Assembly: GCA_000708835.1 (NCBI GenBank)
Contig: DF237196.1
Location: 58,907-122,906, forward strand
DNA from: Klebsormidium nitens
Lineage: Eukaryota; Streptophyta; Klebsormidiophyceae; Klebsormidiales; Klebsormidiaceae
Length of the DNA: 64,000 nt
Direction: 5' to 3'
Positions 25,901-38,050 of this stretch are shown here, in pieces. The translations under genes and the position numbers were made by a program. Position 1 is the stretch's first letter; each line of letters begins with the position of its first letter. A model generated the notes under the pieces. It was not told where the DNA came from, searched no databases, and was given only the letters and a program-made list of their open reading frames with translations.

Positions 25901-26256
25901 GCGGATTCGGTGAACGCTCGGCGCTCTTAACAGTGCACTTGCTTTTCCGGCTACTTAGCCTCACCAAGGGTCTTCTGGTCGGTTCACTGGACTTGCTGAT
26001 GTGGACAACAAATCGGAGGTTCTGGCCTTGGTGCCATAGCGGCTCTGTCCTGTTTGCTCGTCAAATGTCGCCGCTCTTTGCTGTTTCTCTCTTCAAGGAA
26101 GATAGGCATTTGTGGCGATGCACCGCTTGCATTGAACCAGCTTGTCCGCCCTTTCTGCCACAGGTGGAGCGGTATACGCCCGAAGAGGGGTGGCAAGTTG
26201 TGAAGACGCGAAGCAATTCCTGCGAACGATGCTTCATGACCGTCGCCGTCCTCTAG
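22949..26256 (+). CDS. Kelch-repeat protein, similar to the kelch half of plant DCD-kelch proteins
   Basis: Seven exons with matching phases: 23036-23210, 23629-23828, 24194-24270, 24675-24776, 25030-25111, 25808-25909, 26164-26256 (stop TAG), giving 276 residues after the first acceptor. About five kelch blades are visible, each with the double glycine and the spaced Tyr/Trp: VYLMGGFNG, VYVFGGG, IYAVGGSDG, LYAVGGFNG, LYVIGGLDG. The blades form a beta-propeller used for protein binding. The order and spacing resemble plant proteins with a DCD domain plus kelch repeats, but no DCD domain is found upstream. The start is uncertain: an in-frame ATG at 22949 would add a short hydrophobic leader. 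Blade 2 lacks about five residues at the 23210/23629 junction, so a micro-exon may be missed. One blade reads FALGDFDG instead of the usual GG. It may be a truncated but expressed gene. Confidence 0.75.
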
Positions 26257-26639
26257 ACTGTTGCAAGAGCTCTTTGATACACATTCGAACGCTCTGTTCA
26301 AGAATGTTGTACGATTCTAAAGATATAGAAAGTATCTCTTGCAACTCGACAACGTAGGTTGTTTCTGGTAGGTAGCTATTTTGCGCTACAGTGGCAACGC
26401 CTTGTTGAACTCGAAACTCCACCTGGTGTTTGTGCGTGTAGACATGCCGGACATACTAATGCACGAAAATGATCATCGTGTCTGTGTCGAAGTCCATTCG
26501 ACGTTCTTGTCATTAGCGGCTCGCTATCGCCTGCTGATTTACCATAGCTTCATCTTTTCTAAGAAGCCAAGCCTAATTGCAAACATTAAATCAGATTGCA
26601 GCGCTGGCTTCATATGTCGACCATGCCTAATGACCTTAC

Positions 26640-28150
26640 GAACAAAAGCAGAAGCGAGATGCACGCACCCAGGCAGCCGGGCGTTCACTTATGAAATTTG
26701 TAAAAGTGCGTCCGCTCCGCATCGTACAGCGTGGCTAGTTTGAAGTCGCCAAGGTACGCCGACTCCCGAGTCCGGTTGGCCAACGGCCCGGTATCATGCA
26801 TGTTCGCTAATATCTATCGCATGCGCGCACTCACGACATCAACAGGTTCGAGGAACTGCCGACTTGTACGAGTGCCCCATGCTGACAATCAATATCAGGA
26901 GGCTTTCTCACTGACCCGGCCGCTCTTCGCATTGCCTCAATCACCACTTCCGAGATCGAAGGCCGGCCGTGGTCTGTCTGGTTGAAACGACTGTCCTCTT
27001 TGCGTAACGTCTGGATCTTTCTCACACGCTTACGAGATTGCCTAGGAACAGCTACTTCGGTGCTCCAAAATAAGCAAGCTCGGGGAATCAGGTGCAGTCC
27101 AGCAACAAGTGGCGCAAACCAAGCGCCAACTTGACGAAGGACGGCTCTGCCGAAACCACTGTACGCACGATTGCAACTCAAAGAAAACTCTCCGCGAAAG
27201 AGTGCAGAAGCGAGCAAATCGATCCTCGCACGTCAAGACAACCGGATGAATTGCACTCCCATTGCACCGTATTGATTAGGGGCATGGTAGTCAATCCTGA
27301 TGTACGATGGCGGTCGTCAACCCTTCATGTGCAGGTACTCAACGGCGCTGGCGACCTCGGCCGCGACTTTGGCGCGCGCGCGCCCAGTCCAGGATGCCCG
27401 GTACTCTGCCAAGCAGGTTGAAAGGCGAAAACGAGTGGCGCTTGCTTTTCAGTTGCACCGAGGAGATCTTTGGAATGTCAAGTGAGAAACATTTATGCAG
27501 TATCTTGTGCACCAGAAGGGACGGTTTGGAAGTCTGTTCCGGTGAGCTTTCAATTGAAATCAGGCTCTGATGAAATTCAGGAAGTTTCACTACTGAACAA
27601 GAAGCCACCCTCGCGCTTCCCTTCAGCCCCTCACGAAGCATCCTTTCTGATGAAAACTTTGAAGCGAGGCTCGCATGTATCGATCCTACTGACTGTAAGA
27701 CGTAGGGTTCGACCAGCTGTGGTTCACACAGTCCCGCACATATAAGGAGGGTAAGCCTCCGTTAGGAACGAGATTGATGTCGCTCTGCTGAAGCAGCCAA
27801 AAGGATCCAGCACTAGATGGAAACTAATATCGACAGCCAGCTTTTACGAAGCAAGGTGTCAATGTGAAAAGAGCTGCAAAGACCAAAGCAATCGGTGCAA
27901 AACCGACAAAGAACGTTGAATCTCGATTCAATACCGTTTCTGCCGGCAAAGGCCGCACAGTCGAGCAATAAGTAGGGTATGCAGAGGCGGGTCTCTTCCA
28001 GCTGAGGCTCAGAAACTTCCATTGTGCAAATCGTGGCACTATTTGCACAGCTCATACAATACTTGCAACCGTTACATCATGAGCGCATTCATCAAGGATT
28101 GTCAATTCAAGCAGACCGGGATGGAACACATGTAATCCTTACTCCCGACT
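26640..28150 (-). pseudogene. Relic of the LRR receptor kinase (kinase-domain fragment)
   Basis: This stretch aligns, in the same orientation, with 47696-49000 inside the receptor-kinase gene. At 26680-26760 the minus strand reads SAYLGDFKLATLYDAERT, matching the activation-loop exon of the intact gene except that the DFG glycine is lysine. Downstream of that the frame degenerates. At 27298-27425 it matches the preceding exon (GILDW, then EVASAVEYLH) but with a frameshift in a CGCGCG tract and a stop codon. Intron sequence up to about 28120 also matches. With catalytic-loop residues lost and frames broken, it cannot encode a kinase. Confidence 0.8.
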
Positions 28151-28303
28151 GAATCTTACTCCCAGCCGAGCGCGAGTTCAGTGCGTCTTCATATAGCAAC
28201 ATAAACAAAATGCAAAGAATCCAACTTTGGGCTCGTCCAAATTTGGATGCCAAAAGCCGCAGACGGTTGCTAAGCCGACAAAACCTGTTAGAAGTATTTG
28301 CGC

Positions 28304-28440
28304 NNNNNNNNNNNNNNNNNNNNNNNNNNNNNNNNNNNNNNNNNNNNNNNNNNNNNNNNNNNNNNNNNNNNNNNNNNNNNNNNNNNNNNNNNNNNNNNNN
28401 NNNNNNNNNNNNNNNNNNNNNNNNNNNNNNNNNNNNNNNN
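28304..28440. other. Assembly gap (137 N)
   Basis: An unbroken run of N. Nothing can be said about it. The sequence on both sides is not obviously coding. Confidence 0.99.
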
Positions 28441-28959
28441 AAAGTGAGGGGATGGCGTCAGTTACTTCCTTGGTCGGAAGGGGCCTTGGAGGGGAGTGTT
28501 GTGTGACCGGAGAGCGCCAGTGTGGCCCGAGTGGCAGTGCGCAAATACTTCTAACAAAACCAAACACGGCGAAAAGCGAAGTAGGGGAAGTGTTGGATGC
28601 AGAAGACGTACAAAGAGACTCCTGGCAAGACTTCACTTTGCACAAGGGTCCAAGCTAAATCTCCCTAGATGCCGGTCTGCCAAACGTTGCCGGAACCCTG
28701 CATGGACAATATTAGTAGCGGCGGCCTTCGTGAGGCGAACAAGAGGAGCTCTTTGGACACTTGCCCGAGCAACTCACTCAGCGATTGGGAACATGCGCGC
28801 AATTAATTGGTCAGCAGTGACTTTGAGCGAGGATAGCCATGTCTTTCCATGCCGAAGATCTGCTTTTGCAGCACGTCTCATGATCATTGATCAGCCAGCC
28901 CTAGATCTCATCAGGGCTGGAGCTTTTTTATAGCGCCGCCTTATTACGGGGTTCAGATG

Positions 28960-29220
28960 CATTGTCGCGTACGGACGTCCATCCACGCTGCAACGGGCCT
29001 GCGGCCAGTATTTGGGCTGGGCTGCTTTCTCACGGCCACCGAGAGATACGAAACACATTTACACTTTTCCTCGTCCGACGTTCGATCCGATGCGGCGCGA
29101 TATGGGAAACAAAACAAATGTCTCCGCGGTCGGAATGAGAAGCTCGCGTGAAGGCGATAACTCAGATTCAACTGGTGGCTGAGCAGATTGAAGCCCAAAC
29201 GTGTGAAGTACGGCTCGTAT
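28960..29220. repeat. Dispersed repeat R1, copy 1
   Basis: Matches 43775-44120 in the same orientation. Both copies carry ACGTCCATCCACGCTGC, then GGCCTGCGGCCA, a cytosine-rich TCACGGCC motif, and about 200 bases later a GAGAAGCTC box and GCCCAAACG. It is an old, diverged repeat of unknown class. Confidence 0.6.
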
Positions 29221-29754
29221 GAATAAAACGTCCAGTCTGAATATGAAGAATCTGCAATGTTAGTCCTGTTGCCGTCTTGTCAAACAAACCTCCTGAGTTT
29301 CCTTGACTTTAAATTTTTGCCATGACAACCCACTTCGCTGTCAGGTACCTTTCTTGCTCTGACTGTACATATTCAAGTGCGTTAAGTGACTGAGGAACCG
29401 ATTGGTCCAGAAGGAACCGGTTGGTCCGACCTGTCTCAGTAAGTCGGGGAAAAGACCTTGCTGGAGGATGAGGTTTTGGGGCCCAAGTGTCAGCAAGTGC
29501 GTGTCACCTTCGGCGCGCCCAGTGGCGATCCGCTCCACCGGCACAATAGAAAGAGGCGCTTTAAACAACGTGCTTGATCCCCTGCCATATGCCCTCGTAT
29601 TTGCGCGCACGCGAGAAGCTCGTTGCCTGGGAGAGCCTACCGGCCGCATGGATTCTCGGCTGGACATCCCGATCGGGTTCGGACTCGATGCGCTCGGGTA
29701 GGAGCTGAGTCGGCAAAGTAAAGTGTATGGCGCCACAAATGTAACTTCACATTT

Positions 29755-29915
29755 GAAAATCCTCACCGTTCAATCCTCTTTTGTTTCGGTGTTTGGTGCA
29801 CCGTAGCTCAACTTCTTACTCCGGTCAGTACACGTGAGCCTCGAAGCACTCAAGGAGACGTGCATTTTCCCCGCGCCAGCAATCGGGGGCCGTCGCGACT
29901 TTACTGCTAACTGTT
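29755..29915. repeat. Dispersed repeat R2, copy 2
   Basis: Similar to 14900-15060. Shared blocks are CCTCACCGTTCA, TAGCTCAAC or GGAGCTCAAC, CCGGTCAGT-CACGTGAGCC and GGGGCCGTCGC. No coding potential is conserved. Confidence 0.55.
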
Positions 29916-31188
29916 GATCACAGCATGGTGAGCACCGAAGCTCTTCTGACGTCGTCAGTGACTCGAAATTGGTCACTCGACGAGTGAACCTGGAGGTTTG
30001 AGTAATCTTTGGGACAGAAAAGATTGAATCCAGCCGGACTCCAAGTCCTCTTTGTGTTTTGAGGAAACAGGTCATTGTCAGAGAGCTAGGGACACGAATC
30101 GAAGGTTCTTCTTCTGTCCAAAACCGTACCGTATGAATTTGAAATAGCAAATGCGTGTCTTTGAGAGAGGGAAACTGTGCAAGTGCCCGAGTGCCACTTG
30201 CCAGTGGGTGAATTGGAAGATCCGCATGTCACCTGCCGGTAACCTAAGACACTTGGATAACAACAGACTGGCTTTCAGAGTTCCTCGACCGGTTGCACTT
30301 GTTGAGTACGCTGTGTCATGCGTGTGACTCTCGATGTGCTGAATCCATGCAGTCGATTTTGGTTCCCAACACCGAGCACGGGCCCAAACCTCCTGATCTG
30401 CAGAAACAGGCTTACCAAAGTACGCGTAGAAGGTTCTGATTTTGAGAATTGCATCAGACGGACTCTCCCATCTGTCGGCTTCTAATCCATCTAGTAGAGA
30501 CCCACATTAACGGGTAGCTTCATTGAAACTCTGCCCGGATTTACTTGTATACGTATTGATAGGAGAAGAAGAAACAAGCAATCAAATGATGGACCAGATC
30601 ATTGCCTCCAGTCATCGTTGAATTTCCTGGCGCATGGATGATCATATGAGTTGTAGATGTGCGTGATAACACATGCGTATCAGTTCGCCGCCGTGCACTT
30701 GGTTGCTCGATGAATGCGGACAACAGGACTCATGCACCGTGCTCGAACCTGCTGTGTGTACCGATACGAATGATCTTGTGCAGTTTTGGAATTCGAAAGC
30801 CTTGACGGAAGTTGATTCTGCAACCGGCCAGGCCGAAGTAGCTCGAATACACACAGGCATTCACATGATGTTGCTTACCGGGATGTAGGCGCTGCTGTTC
30901 TGAAACATCGATCAGAAGTCTGAGAACGTTACCTTATCGTGATCTACGTCTCGTGTTCAGATAGGTACACCAATCCAGCTAAGTTGTATTCGTATCGTCC
31001 TACGGTCCGGCCTCAAGGACCTAAAGCAGCCAATTGTACGACGTAAAGATTCCGAGAAAGCACAATGCTACGACTCTGGTTTATCCTACAAAATGGCTGA
31101 GAATATCTGTTCAATACCGACAGAATTTTGACAGAATGAATCAGAATCATAGGTTTGTCTGGACTCTTGATCTAATTAGACAAGCACA

Positions 31189-33180
31189 TTAAAGGAGCTG
31201 AACCAGTTGTGGTGAGCAGCCAGTCTGCTCCGCCATCGTCCTTCTCCGCTTAAGTCGAAGGTCGCAGTCCCCATACTCTGCGCTCTTTCTCTTCTGAATA
31301 CGTAATTCCGCCAGGACTCGGGCTCCTTCCAACCGGTTGCTATTTATCGACTTGAGCTCTCTGGCCGCTTTCTCAACCTGACCGTTCACCTCTTTTGCGG
31401 CGTGCCTGGCAGAGCCCGTCAAAGCCGTCGTCCCGGGGAGCCCTTCCGACCGCCCTGCTGTCCTCGCTTCGGTGTTTTCTTCTAACCGCTTCCGCTTCTC
31501 TCTGCTGTTCCGGTTGTGCTCGCAGCCTCCGTGCTCGTCCGCTGCGCCTTCTTCCGGCCAGGCTTTCAGCCGGAACCGGAAGTTGCCCGAAACCGACGCG
31601 TCGCCCGGAATCGATGCTTCGCCGCCGAGGAAGTCACACGCGTCCGCTAACGAAGTCTTGTACCAGTCCTTCAATTTCGAGCCGCTCTCCTCGAGGGAAT
31701 CTTCCGCCGGAACCCAGCCCGTCACACAGCGGAACACGTGCCGGACGTACGCGGTCGACGCTGTGTTCATGCCGCGCAGCGCGGTGCGCATCCGTTTCAT
31801 GGCCGCCCTTCGCGCCGTGGACGCGCGCTTCAGCTTGCGCGCGCTCGCTGGGCTCGCCGTGTCGCGGCGTGGATGATCCCTTTGGGTGACTTGGGTGTCC
31901 GCGCGCCGCCCGTGGGGTGCCGCGGCCCCACGGGCCTGTCTCTGATTGCGTCTCGAACACTTTTTGAGTTGCCAGTTACTGGTCTTCCGTCATTGCAAGC
32001 CTTCCTTTCCGGCTCTCGCTCTCTGAAGCCCTCCAAAACTCTCAGCTCGGCGGAATTATCTCTTTCGTGTCGCTCAACTCCTCTTCCACGACCGAGAATC
32101 GTTTCTTTTGTCTGCAACCTTCCCTGCTTCGTCCAGCCGAGCATTTCCTTCCCTTGACTTGACAGCTGTAGCGCCCGCGTTGACTGCCTCAGGCGCTTCC
32201 GAACCTCGTTCTCGTTCTCTTTGCCGTTACCATCGCAGGCGACGGCGCCCGCGTGCGATCTCTCTCGACGACTCACTTTCTTCGTGCCGTACGTCGCTTG
32301 GAGGCGACTCCAGTCGTCGGGCCAGAGCCTTAAACGGTACTCAAACGCCCCTCTCGTGTTTTTCTCGTCCTTCCTCTTGGCCTTAATTCGCACGTACCGC
32401 TTTCCGAGCCGCTCATTTTGCGGATACGTTCCTCGTACCAGGCCTTCACCCTCACGTCCCCGTCCGCTCGCCAGCGCGGCCGCCAGCCCGCAACCGCGAA
32501 GAACGCACGCGCGGCCTCCGGCGCGCTCACGCTATCCCAGCGCTCCCGGAGCGGCAGGATCACGCGCATCGCTTCCGCTTTGGACGTCACCCGCGGCTGG
32601 CCGGGGCCGCGCACACCTCCGTCGCGGGCGCCCCCGCTGTCGAGCCCGGCGCGCACGTTGCCGGCCGCGGCGCGCGCTTCGGAACTGCTGGGAACCTTCC
32701 AGCCGTTCTGACGCTTGGGCAGTTTGCTGGCCGCGTCGCGCGCCTCGAGTCCCGCCGCGTGCGCGCCTCCTTCCTGAACGCCCTTGCTGTGGCGCTCGCG
32801 CACCGTGTGCCGCGCTTCAAGTTCCGCCGCGTGCGCGCCTCCTTCACAGGCGCACTCACGGTCGCGCTCGCGCCATTTGGGGCAAGCGCCTCGGGCCAGG
32901 GTCTCAAGCGCAGAACCCAGCGGCTCGCTGTAACCGTACTCTGCCCGGGGTTCCGTCCGGTAAGTACATTTGACGCAGTACTGGCCCGTCTCCTGCATTC
33001 TTGTGAACTGCTTTTCGCAGCGGCTTTTGGCTTTTGCCTCTGTCTCTTCTTCCGGGCCGCTAAGAGTGAAGCCGTTGATCGACTCTTAGCAATCTCCGCT
33101 AGGCTCGCGTCCTCCCACCGTTCCAGCAGATTGCGGATATCCGGTTCGATTTGCGCTCTGAAGTTACAATAACTTTCATA
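31189..33180 (-). pseudogene. Unrecognised GC-rich gene with a duplicated internal module, frame interrupted
   Basis: Three overlapping minus-strand frames (33180-33000, 32998-32330, 32393-31830) and a fourth from about 31950 to 31189 look like parts of one gene. The evidence for this strand is an internal repeat. Module 1 reads ARAFFAVAGWRPRW, then VRVKAWYEERI, then (in the next frame) GAFEYRLRLWPDDW. Module 2 reads RHVFRCVTGWVPAED, then SKLKDWYKTSL, then GNFRFRLKAWPEEG. A third, shorter repeat (EGGAHAAELEAR and EGGAHAAGLEAR) lies at 32740-32850. The frame must change near 32410 and again near 31900. I see no good splice pair, so it is either decayed or affected by sequence errors. The tail is lysine/arginine-rich. 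I recognise no family. Long plus-strand frames here are a by-product of high GC. Confidence 0.45.
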
Positions 33181-35132
33181 AGATCAGCGTGCTTTCCGTC
33201 TCTGTTTTGCGGCTTGCGGCTCAGAATGTGCCGATCTATTTCAGGCGGCACCGTCACATGCCGCCATGCATTGTCAGAATCAAGAGGCGTAATTTTGTAC
33301 CCATCGGAGAATGGCCGATTGCCCGGCCACGTATGGGCATGGGTCGTTGGGGTGGATCCGCATCATGTAGATCCGGCGAGAACATACTATCAGCTAGCTC
33401 GAGATCGGATCCATGATTGGCAGCCTTCGTGCTGATTCAGAAGTTCTTGAACTGTATATCGAGTGCAATGTCCAAACAAGAAAATGGGCAACTCCGCCTG
33501 AGCGAGCTACCCGCCCAGTCGTACCCTTCTGTACTGACAAATGATTGCCGGACAGAATCTGCTTCATGTTTTGTGTATTCACAAAAGTGCAAGCAAAGTT
33601 TGTTACCATCTCAAGAAAATTCTTTTTTGTCCACCACTTATGCACCGTGTCTAATCAGTGCGTCTGGCGAACAATCCCAAGGTCCTTCTGTGAGAATTGG
33701 CGCTTTACCTGTGCGCTGAAAGGATGCGACAACGGGCTACAATCACGAACTGAGTAACTGCAAATGCATATCCATAGCAGATTGCCGTTTCCCGTCCGCT
33801 AAATAACGACGAAGGCTCTCACTTTATGGTCTTCTACCTCGAGCTGCTCAGTCAGTGCGCGCATCAAAGCTCGAGCCGTGAGGCGGCGCGCGCGCGGGCG
33901 CTAGGATGGGCACTTAGAGAGCGGATACTCTCAGTTGCTACGCAGATCTACGCACGGTCAACTGTTTGCTGCTGAATTTGTGGATCAAGAAAGATAACAT
34001 GAAAGTCCCTACCGTTGCTCGTTCGCAGCTAGACCCTTTGCGGCTTCGCATATTCTCATATAAGGAAAAGTCGTGTGCACAGCCTCAGCAGCTGCTGAAT
34101 CAGGTGCCAATTGCTTCCCTTCACGGATTAGTGCGGCTCAGACGAACCCGCCTGGGCAAGTCTGAGGCCTTCACTGGAATCGCTTAACGAGCACCGACCG
34201 GATGATGGAGCGTCGAAGACCAGAATGAAGCATGCAGGGACCTTGACCGTGTATGGAACAATGACCGGGCATAAATGGGCGACGGACATCAGCGGCTTCG
34301 TCAAAGGAACAGCGAAAAGTCCCTTAACACTTCGGGACTTAGAGTATATATGCAGGGTATGTATATATACTCTGAGTATATATTTCTCTGGAAAACTAGT
34401 GTAGGCAGCGCCTCAGGATCGGATGCCACGTGGCTTGAATAGTAACTGGGCCGTCGCCTGTACAAGGCGAGCTTTGGCATCTCGGGCACGGGGAGTGGCC
34501 GTGACTGGTTGAGACATCCAGGGAAGACGTCGAAGAAGATGAGGCGCACTTGGGAACAATTAAAAATCTGGGAAAACCATAAATGGATGTCAGTATTACA
34601 CTTTATCGCCGACTGAGGGGCCCCGGTTGAGCAGGTCATCACGGGACAGCTATAAACTTAGATGAGTACTGCCGCTGTGGCTCTCCTAAACGTTCGTGTA
34701 AGGGACACGAAGCAGATAATGATCATTGTTTCATCCAAGCTGCATCTTTCAGTAGAAGACGTTGATTGCAACTTAGCGAATGAACGGTTGGCAAATGCTA
34801 TACGCTTTTCGTATCACTTTTTGTCATGTGCACAGTTGTTCGAGGGAGTCCGACCTCTCGTCTTAGGTTTCTTTGAGTCTTGTGACGTCTCAATGTTACA
34901 GCTAGTAATATGTCTCTTTATTGTGAAGTCTTCAGAGGTCACCTGGTCTCCGACGATCAGGCAATTCCTGGACCAGACTGCCAGGTGAATGCTGCGAGGA
35001 CTCCAAGCAAGCAAAAGGGCACCAAGTATTGGAAGTTGCGGATACTAGACTTGACTAACAACTCAAGACTCATTACCGGCGCTCATGGATCTCCATACTA
35101 TACTGTACACTAAGAGAGCCCTCTGGAGTAGC
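33181..35132. other. Interval left of block B family-1 gene
   Basis: No gene is seen. From about 34180 the sequence belongs to block B and aligns with 15900-17000. A perfect 10-base inverted repeat (AGAGTATATA at 34341, TATATACTCT at 34364) forms an AT-rich hairpin. Confidence 0.45.
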
Positions 35133-38050
35133 TTAGAAGAGTGATCCAGGGTCCTCGAGCCAGAAGGCGTCAATGAAAGGGATGTTGCTGTCGAAGAAGA
35201 GTCCCATTTCTTCGCCATTGGGGACCTGCAACGTAGGCACTGGTTCAGTGAGTTGGGCTTTCAATGTGCACAACCGGAAGACGTTGGTGCACCGCCCAGA
35301 CTACGAGCGAAGAGAACGACGGGTACGAATGCAAATACAGCTGCAAATCTGACAAAAGAAATGCATTTCGGTGCAAAGGCTTTTTACAGTGGGCAGACGC
35401 CGGTATAACCTGCCTCTTTCTGTCCGTCCTCGACGTTTGGGATCAGATGATCATAAGAAGAGACTTCAATAAAATCACATGACAGACACTTCACTAACAC
35501 AGGGGCCTGACGTAAAACATACCCCGTTTCAAATTCAAATTGAAGGCCATTCAAACCGCTTGAAAAGGAAGTCCCTACACGCTTCTCCAGAAACGAGACC
35601 TCTGCCGTGCAAACGCTACGACGCCATAACTAGATGTTTTTCGAGACTGGCCGTGTGGGTCGCCAACTTTTGCTAAAGCAACTTCGAAAACCTCTACAGT
35701 TCTTCAGGTGCAGAACGAAGCCACGAGAGCCTCGATTATGCTCCTTCCTGCGTTTTCATCGGCTGTTACGATGTTATCCCCCCCAGAATTGATTCGGGCG
35801 GGGTAAGTATGCCACAATGCAGGTGCCTAGTACGAATTCGTTCCAGTACCCAAGTCGAGATAAAAACAGCAATTGAATAAGACCGTGGAGCATTCCGGAA
35901 GCTGGCTAGACAAAAACCACTTTCTGTTTGGCCATCCCATTTCGTGAACCGGCCTCATGAGTTTGATCAGACTTTCACTGACTTTCACTGACTGACTGAA
36001 AGGTTGATGAAACTCTCAATGCCGAGACTCGCGTTGGCAGACTCGCCTCAAAGGCCGCCACGCGCCAGGATGTGAGCGAAGCACGCCTTCAGGCGCGCGC
36101 GCGTGGCGGTGTTGCAGGCGGCCGTCCCCGGCAGGCAGAAGTAGCCGTCCAGGTACGCCTTCATCGCGGCGCACAGCTCACGGCTGGAGGCTGCCTTTCG
36201 CAGGAAGAAGTCCACAGCGTCCGGCAGGCTCTTCTGCCCCAGCTGCTGGCAGCGATTCACTCCGAACGTCCGCTTCCACGACACCTGCGGGCAACATAGC
36301 GTGATGACGTCAGCACGAAAACGCCTCTCGTCTGCGGCACGTTGAGATGGGAAAGGAAATGACTTGGGATGGTCCGGTCGGGCTCTAATGAGTGGTAGAC
36401 TTTTCCTACATAAATGGTCAAGGCGAACCGGGACAGGTGAAGCTAGAACCACACGGCGTTCGTTTACTTTGCGTTTGAACAAAAAGGTTTTGCGCATTCG
36501 GTTGCAGCAACTTCCCGGTGTTCACAAAGGTGGCAAAGATCATATCTGCTTCTCCGTCAGACAAGCTTTGGTGTGACGACTTCCTACCCAAGCTGCACTG
36601 AAGAGGCTACCTGCACTCATTGGGATGGACGTCCGGGCGTCAAGCATCGACCCTGCCTGACTCACGTTGAGAACAGGACCAGGCTTTCTCATCCGCACCG
36701 TGTCCAAGTCTTAGTTAGTCATGAGCTGAAGTCTTCAAACGGAGACAGTTTCGTTTGAACTTGTGTCCAACCTACTACAGAGAGGGAGCTTTATGGATGC
36801 TCAGAGCGTCGACCAATTATGAGATGCAATTGACCAGCTGACCTTGACCAGAAATCGCTCAACTCACAGGCTTTGAGAAGACATTCTCTCGTCTCAATCG
36901 GCGTTCAAAGCGTCTTCTGTCTACTTACAAGCCTGGATATCACAATCTTAGGCTCAATAAAGTCAGCCAGATTCAGGTCTCACCTTCTCGCCCGAGGAGG
37001 GGTCATCTCGAACGTACTGTTTGTATCCTCTGTATAAACCCCCGACCACAGTTTGAAGGGAGCTGTTGTCACTTATCTTCTCGGTGAAGATGTCCTTGGC
37101 CAACTTGAGGCCACCCGTAGCGGAGTCCTCGACAAATATCGGTCTGCAAGAACGATCCGCTGTTCTTCTGATCGCATCTACGGTTGTACAAGCTACAGAA
37201 GTGCCTGGTCAAGAAGGTTGAAAGGACCAAGTTGGTTCCCGCAAGCAGGCAGGACTGCAAGGGCACTCATTCCTTGGCTGAGTCAACAGGACTCAGATGT
37301 ACATACATTCTACTTGTATTTCAGACATCCAGATAAGCGGAGATAAGAGAAAGATGAGAGTGGTTCACCTTATGTCGGCTTGATGTTTAGCTCGCTATCT
37401 CTAAAATATCTTTCAAGCCGCTACAGGTCAACACGACAATAGAATTGACTCAGCTAAGCTACGTTTCTGCACCAAAAGCATAGCGGCCGTTGGTCGATTG
37501 ATTCTCAAAGCTGGTACCGTAACTCATCTTGAAGAGATGGATGGCAGATGGTATTACAATGTCATTCTCAGGATCCAACTTGGAACTCACCCATTGTGGC
37601 TGGCTTTGGCAATCTCGTCCATGACAGCGGGAAGGTAGTTTCCAAGCTGGTCAACCTCCATCTGAAGCGCAGGCGCCAGCAGATTGTTAAGTGTCGGAAG
37701 CAACTCCGTGCGAGCTGCACTAGCGCTTGCCATACTGTCGGCCGCAATGTTGACTTCTGATGTACGAGAACCGAAAGCGAAGTTGAGACCGATCAATGCA
37801 CTAAAATGAACGAGCGGTGGCGCGCTGCTGGGCGTTCTCCCAGCTTGGCAGTGCCTGCTTCAATTCCACCAGACTCATGCTTCGACTAGCTAGCTAGCCA
37901 AAGATGTCGACGTTCACTGAAGGAGCTTTGAAAGCTGGGAAGGGGCCTGAAGCTATATGACTGCCAGCATTCTAGTTTAAAGGCTAAGATTTGCTAGGTG
38001 CGTCGGAGGATCGGAAGTTGTTCGACGCTGAATGTCGCTGTCCTGCCGCC
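34180..38050. repeat. Block B of a three-copy segmental duplication
   Basis: Direct copy of 15900-20050. It contains a whole family-1 gene and about 300 bases of its upstream region, but no family-2 gene. Confidence 0.8.
35133..37733 (-). pseudogene. Family-1 gene, copy B (frameshifted at end of exon 3)
   Basis: Exons by homology: 37591-37733 (start ATG, 47 codons), 36984-37143, 36047-36284, 35133-35225 (stop TAA). Exons 1 and 2 and most of exon 3 are open and clearly conserved (MASASAARTELLPTL; VSWKRTFGVNRCQQLGQK; FCLPGTAAC). Exon 3 is 238 bases rather than 231: a 7-base insertion (CGTGGCG) just before the GC donor shifts the frame and gives a stop (TGA at 36050-36048). The last exon is still well conserved (GLFFDSNIPFIDAFW), so the break is recent, or a donor created by the insertion is used. 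Otherwise it matches copy A. Confidence 0.65.

Larger units (their letters stand above)
28441..31188. other. Intergenic interval with dispersed repeat copies
   Basis: No supported gene. It contains repeat copies: 28960-29220 resembles 43775-44120 (ACGTCCATCCACGCTGC shared); 29500-29720 resembles the minus strand of 44700-44480 (GATCTCGATGCGCTCGGG-like core); 29755-29915 resembles 14900-15060. At 29640-29700 the frame reading LDIPIGFGLDALG ends in a stop and is a relic of the small open frame at 44364-44543. Confidence 0.5.

Noticed and set aside
32221-32973. A 250-codon plus-strand open frame
   Set aside because: Arg/Pro/Ala-rich antisense of the module-bearing minus strand; no internal repeat logic or domain.
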